From contig NW_004450328.1 of assembly GCF_000321225.1 (NCBI RefSeq), positions 1,961,896-2,025,895 of the forward strand: a stretch of 64,000 bases of DNA. Direction: 5' to 3'. This stretch comes from Odobenus rosmarus divergens. Its lineage: Eukaryota > Chordata > Mammalia > Carnivora > Odobenidae. Of this stretch, positions 59,510-64,000 are shown piece after piece; position 1 is the stretch's first letter; every line of letters begins with the position of its first letter. Made by a program: the position numbers and the translations under genes. Below the pieces are notes generated by a model. That model was not told the origin of the DNA. It saw only the letters and a list, made by a program, of their open reading frames with translations, and searched no databases.

Positions 59510-59645
59510 TCTCTATGCCTGCGTTTCTTCACCTATAAAACAAGATAATAATAACACCTATTTCATAGTGTTGTCATGCTGTGAGGATTCCATTAGACAG
59601 CAATGTGAAGAGCTTGTGCTTAGCGTGTAGTGACGGCTCAATTTG
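59510..59645 (+). repeat. MIR fragment, sense
   Basis: TTTCTTCACCTATAAAACAA, AGATAATAATAACACC, ATAGTGTTGTCATGCTGTGA. Confidence 0.65.
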
Positions 59646-59889
59646 TGCCATATTACTGTTGTTGTATGGGAGGAACATGTCCCTACCTTGTCTCAGGAAA
59701 TGGAGCCCAGGGGCGCTTGAGTGAGGTCAAGGCTAGAGACAGAGTCAAGAAAGAGAAATGCAATGTGGGAGGAGATAAGATTTCTGAGAAAAAGGATGGG
59801 CAGGAGAAAATGCAACACATCACATGACTCACCTTCCAAGACACACTAACCAGTGTTAGAGCAAGGCCCACACTTTAGAGAAGGGACTA

Positions 59890-60270
59890 TGGACCCTTCT
59901 CTAAAGGGTCAGCCAGAGATGGACATGTGACCCACGTCAGGTCAATGAGAGTCAGGACTTTCACTGGAACTACTGGCGAAGAAAATTCCTTTCTTTTTAC
60001 TAGGTTTGAGCCTGGGAGGGTGGAAAGATGGAACTGACTGAGCCACCCAGGGGCAAGGGCCTTCCTAAAAACAGAGCCAGTGCCAAGGAAGGCAGAGCTG
60101 AGATGGAGGAGGATTGTGTCCTATGACATTGTTTGAGCACCTGGATCCAGCCATGCCTGAAGCTCCCAGTCATTTGTTCTTTCAATCACATGAACCAGTT
60201 AAGTCCTTTTCTTTGCCTAAGCCAGTTTGAGGTAGAATTTCTATCCCTTACAACAAAGAGTCCTGATCTT
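59890..60270 (+). repeat. ancient LTR-like interspersed repeat, sense, fullest copy
   Basis: GATGGACATGTGACCCACGT, AGAGTCAGGACTTTCACTGG, GACATTGTTTGAGCACCTGG, ATCCAGCCATGCCTGAAGC, CCTAAGCCAGTTTGAGG, AAAGAGTCCTGATC are in order. Confidence 0.55.
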
Positions 60271-61239
60271 TAGCTTTTCTGTTCTCTAAACCTGTCAAAC
60301 ATGTCCTTCCTACCTCTCTGCCTTTATAAGATTGTTCCTTCCACCGGGACCATCCTGGGGACATCCAATATATACTATTTAGTGAATGAAGCAAACAAAC
60401 AGAAAATTCTCAGTCCTTATCTGCTCCCTGACAAAGAATCCAGATTCTGAAACACCCACTATCATTCCTAGCACAACGGGCTTTTAGAGCTGTGGAGCAA
60501 TTCTTTTTTTCTTTTTTCTTTCTCCTTTTTTTTTTTTTGGCTACAAAAATATCACATCTCCTGGGCAATCCCTTGGATTTCTGTAAGAGAATAATGTGCT
60601 CTTGGCAGCCTGGATGTTGTTAAAACACCCCCTGGTACGGCACACTCATAGCCTCTGAGGCCCTTCTCTGGCCCAAGGCCCACCAAGGCAGCAGGGAGGA
60701 AGGTAGGAGATGCGGAGTGAGCTGAGCCACACCAGGAGGACGGCAGCTCCCACGGAGGCCTGGCCTCCCTCCCAGCAGCCTTCACCTCTTGCTGCTCTTG
60801 ACCTGGTGGCTTGTGGAGGCCGCTCCTCACCACTGTGCTGCTTACTGACTCAGTGCCTCCCCCAGAGAACCCCTACTCCCCCAGGAGGGGTGCTCTTGTC
60901 CCTGCCTACATGGGCCCCAGGCCAGGCCTGCACCCCTCCCGCCTCCCCCCTCCCCTCACAGCAGCATCTGGCTCTGCTCTTTCAGATGGGCTGAGAGGTG
61001 GGATGGGGCATCAGGGGCCGAGATACTCAGAAAAGAAGTAAGTTAACTGTGGGGAAATAGACACCAGTATCTCCGATGCCTGGTTAGGGTCACTTGGGCT
61101 TCTTATTCTCTCCAGATTTATTTCCCTGTCCTGCCTCCCCCAATTCCCTTACCACTCTCCCCTGGGCATTTCCTCTGCACCTGACTTACACGTGAATTCT
61201 CATCTCAGCATCTACTTCTAGAGAATCTGACCTCAGACT

Positions 61240-61390
61240 CTAGCATTCACCTGTTAACCTCCTCACACCCATACGAAGTGGTGAGGCAGCATCCACTTTA
61301 CAGATGAGCAAACTTAGGTTCAGAGGGACTAAGCAACTAGTCTGCACAGCTACATCGTGGTACAGCCTGGGTTCAAACCCAGGCCCCTCT
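61240..61390 (-). repeat. MIR SINE, antisense
   Basis: CCACTTTACAGATGAGCAAA, TAGGTTCAGAGGGACTAAGC, GGGTTCAAACCCAGGCCCC. Confidence 0.75.
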
Positions 61391-61559
61391 GACTCCGGGA
61401 CCCGTCACAGCTCTAAGTTGGCAGGATGGAAGAGCCACTTTGAAATCATATCATTCTCCACCGTTGGGCTAATCAGAGGGGCCTGTCTGGGTCGGAGGGT
61501 ACAGGGTCCCCTGGCCATGGCTCTCATCTCCATGCTCTCCGGCATCCCAAACAATGCCT

Positions 61560-62340
61560 GAACCAGGATTCCTGCAAGAGGGTGGCCACCGAGTGGGACG
61601 GGAGAGGGGTGGACCTCAGGCCTCTGCAATCCCGAGGCCAGCTGGCCACCAGATGCCGGGGGGAAGGAGGTCACAAGGAAGAGCAGACAGGTCTCGGGGA
61701 CGCTGGAAGCCAAGCTGTGGAAGCTGCACTTGGCCCATGAGGCCAAGGCCAGTGGGGTCCTCAGGGTCTTAGCAGGGGAAGGACCCAAGTCAGGAGGCCT
61801 GCTCTGGAAGGACACCCGGGTGGCCTGCTGGAGGTCTCTGCTGCGCTCCGGGCGAGAGATGGTGGTGGCCTGCCATGGCAACGGTGCGGTGAGGACCAGC
61901 GTGGAATCTGGTAACTCCCGAGGCGTGGGCTCAGTGGACTCTGACCACGAATGTGGTGGCAAAGGAACAGGGAGGAGTCCAGAGTGAGGCCACGTGTCCA
62001 GCTTGGGCAACTGAGCAGATGGTGAATGTTCTTCACTGAGAAAGAGGTGATGCTAAGGCAGGAAGACAACGAGGTCCCACATCAGTTGTAGGACCTCCAA
62101 CGTGCTGCCCAGGACGTAGCTGGAGCCCAGGCAGAGAGGTGCGGACATCGGCGAGACGTGGGCACTCACTCAACATCTACTCTGATTGTCAAAGAGATGG
62201 TAGCTGGAGGCACAAGGGTGGTTGACAGGCCCATGAAGAGTATGTGGAGCAAGAGAGCAAAGGGTGGGAGATGGATCCACGGGAACATCAGTACTCAGGA
62301 GGGAGGGTGGTGGGGAGAGGGCTGTGGAGGCGACTCCATG
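61560..62340 (-). repeat. L2 LINE, antisense
   Basis: GCGAGAGATGGTGGTGGCC, GTGAGGACCAGCGTGGAATC, GCTTGGGCAACTGAGCAGAT and ACGTAGCTGGAGCCCAGG follow antisense L2. The 201-codon minus-strand frame across 61405-62010 lies mostly inside it. Confidence 0.55.
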
Positions 62341-63364
62341 GGTGCCCCACCCGCCCCTCCCACGGTGCTTCCGCGCACACTGCCCCCCGCCGGCACATGG
62401 ACCTCTCCCCCCCAGTGCTTGGCCCTGGTCCCCAGAGCCCACTCCCTACCTTCCCCCACCTTCACAGTAGGCTGGACTTGGTGGGGGGATGACATCACCC
62501 TCCACCCCCAGCTGCAGTCCTCAACCAATGCCTGATGTGAGCCACTAAAGTACCCCAAGTGGGTAACACTGGGGGGTGCCACCCACACATCTGTGTTTCA
62601 CACCAGGGGAGAGGTGGTATTACACGTGTCTCACCACAACACTAAATTGTCTGAATCAAAAAGTGAAAAAGCTACTCAGTTCTCTGTTATTTCTAAAATT
62701 CTTATCACCTGAATCAAAAGAGTCTCTCTCCGGTGCTAATGTGTCCTCAACACCTTTCTACCACTTGTTAATTGTTTAAAACCGTGAGAGGGCGCAGAAT
62801 CTATAGCAGTTCCTAGGCAGACTTGAAAGGCATTTAGGTAATTTCCTTCTGGGCCGGTGATTCTCCATCAGCCCCATCCTCTCCCATCTTCCCCCAGTCA
62901 CTGCTCTCCGCCCTTCTCTGTGCCCCGGAGGCCTGACTCCTAGGACTGCACCCCCAGGCTGCCTGGCCCTCTGGATGAACAAGGAGGGGCACCAGCTAGA
63001 AATCGGAGGGTAGGAAGAGGAAAGTCAGTGTTTCTCTGCCCTGCTCCCTGTCTTGTGCCCCTTCTCTGGTGGAGGCTTCATTCTCTTCCTATGACCACAG
63101 CTCCCAAGGTTTGTGGGAGCCAAGCAGTTGCAGCTCCTACACTGTCCTTACCCTTTCTCCTGCCCTCCCAAGGCAGGTAACAGCTCCCCTCTCTTGCCAG
63201 TCTTCCAGGGCCTCAGATTCTCTTAGCCCTTCCCATGCCTTTTAAAGGACTCTGTCATTAAAGTGCCTTCATTTGAACCATTTGGGGGATTCTGATTCCT
63301 GCAGGGACCCTCCCTGAGACATCGTGGTTTTGGGCAAGGGATCCAATTAGAGCAGTGATCTGAG

Positions 63365-63495
63365 CCAGCGATCTCAGTGTGGGCTCCAACCCGCAGCCAC
63401 ACTTGGGAAGATGTGATGCTAATTCTTGGGCCTCGAACCTGTCTGTGTTGTAATGAGCTCTCCAGGCGATGCTGATGAACCCTCAAACAAGAGCA
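63365..63495 (+). repeat. MER20-like hAT MITE
   Basis: TCTCAGTGTGGGCTCCAACC, TGATGCTAATTCTTGGGCCT, TGAGCTCTCCAGGCGATGC are in MER20 order. Confidence 0.6.
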
Positions 63496-63550
63496 CCACT
63501 GATCAAAAGTTCCCTTTTTAATGTAGGTATAAGAAAGTGAGTCAACTTCA

Positions 63551-63724
63551 GGGGCGCCTGCGTGGCTCCATCAGTTAAGCATCGGCCTCTTGATTGCTGC
63601 TCAGGTCATGGTCTTGGGGTTGTGAGATCGAGCCCCGGGTCAGGCTCCATGCTGGGCATGGAGTCTGCTTGAGATTCTCTCTCTCCCTCTCTCTCTCTGC
63701 CCCTCCCAAGCCCCTAAAAAGAAA
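63551..63724 (+). repeat. carnivore tRNA-derived SINE, sense
   Basis: GGGGCGCCTGCGTGGCTCCA, TCAGGTCATGGTCTTGGGG, a CT-rich body and a short A-rich tail. Exact 17-bp duplication AAAGTGAGTCAACTTCA at 63534-63550 and 63725-63741. Confidence 0.96.
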
Positions 63725-63729
63725 AAAGT

Positions 63730-63825
63730 GAGTCAACTTCAGAAGAAGATTGAGTCAATGCTCCCACCCCCCTTTAAAAAAAAAAAAAAGATGAGTCAAC
63801 TTCAGAAGAAGATTGAGTCAATGCT
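63730..63825 (+). repeat. 33-bp direct repeat around a short poly-A block
   Basis: The 33 bases from GAGTCAACTTCAG to GAGTCAATGCT occur at 63730-63762 and again exactly at 63793-63825. The 30-bp spacer is CCCACCCCCCTTT followed by an A-run and GAT. A third, partial copy is the left SINE duplication. Confidence 0.9.
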
Positions 63826-64000
63826 AGATGGTAGATGCTGGCATCTGGCAAATACAGAGAAGGTGGAACTTGAATAATGAAACATCGGGAATCACCGTAT
63901 AGGGGCCTGGCCCGCAATCAGAGCTCATCACGATTATTCGTGTTATGGATGCACGCAGGTGTGAATAAAGGAAGTCAGAAAGAACAGTGGGCTGGCAGCC

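Noticed and set aside
61405..62010. Longest minus-strand open frame (201 codons)
   Set aside because: Most of it lies in antisense L2 sequence. It has no recognised domain and low-complexity Ser/Pro/Leu composition.

Overview
The window is nuclear DNA from a carnivoran mammal. The best evidence is the set of tRNA-derived SINEs of the carnivore type (heads close to GGGCGCCTGGGTGGCTCAGT, CT-rich bodies, AATAAA-rich tails), nearly all with intact target-site duplications (TSDs), together with a young antisense LINE-1 3' end at 57.4-57.8 kb. The body of the youngest SINE looks more like bears, seals or mustelids than dogs or cats; that is inference from memory. No bacterial, plasmid or phage feature is present.

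One gene is visible. Three internal coding exons on the minus strand (58232-58384, 20175-20286, 7954-8121) join in frame with compatible phases (in 2, 1, 2, out 2). They encode the central and distal transmembrane part of GSG1L, a four-pass claudin-fold auxiliary subunit of AMPA-type glutamate receptors. Earlier exons lie beyond the right edge and the C-terminal exon or exons beyond the left edge, so about 99% of the window is GSG1L intron: about 38 kb between the first two exons and 12 kb between the second two. No second gene was found. The long open frames are chance frames in GC-rich or repeat DNA.

Layout: 1-7.9 kb is intron with a weak CpG-rich patch (0.5-1.1 kb), MIR and L2 fossils and an ATCC microsatellite. 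8-20 kb holds the last visible exon, a possible 51-bp cassette exon (8989-9039), an antisense L1 carrying two SINEs, and several LTR-type fossils. 20-30 kb holds the middle exon between two copies of one hAT MITE, then L1/SINE nests and a long antisense L2 chain. 29-34 kb holds an unusual rearrangement: a 205-bp segment apparently assembled from a 46-bp copy of DNA 1.8 kb to its left and a 159-bp inverted copy of DNA 1.9 kb to its right. 34-58 kb holds a 49-bp poly-G tract, L2/MLT1 and L1/L1/SINE nests that can be ordered by their TSDs, and an L2 with an expanded minisatellite. 58-64 kb holds the first visible exon and more ancient repeats.

Repeat families were named by recognising consensus phrases, without alignment. 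Subfamilies and edges are approximate except where TSDs fix them.
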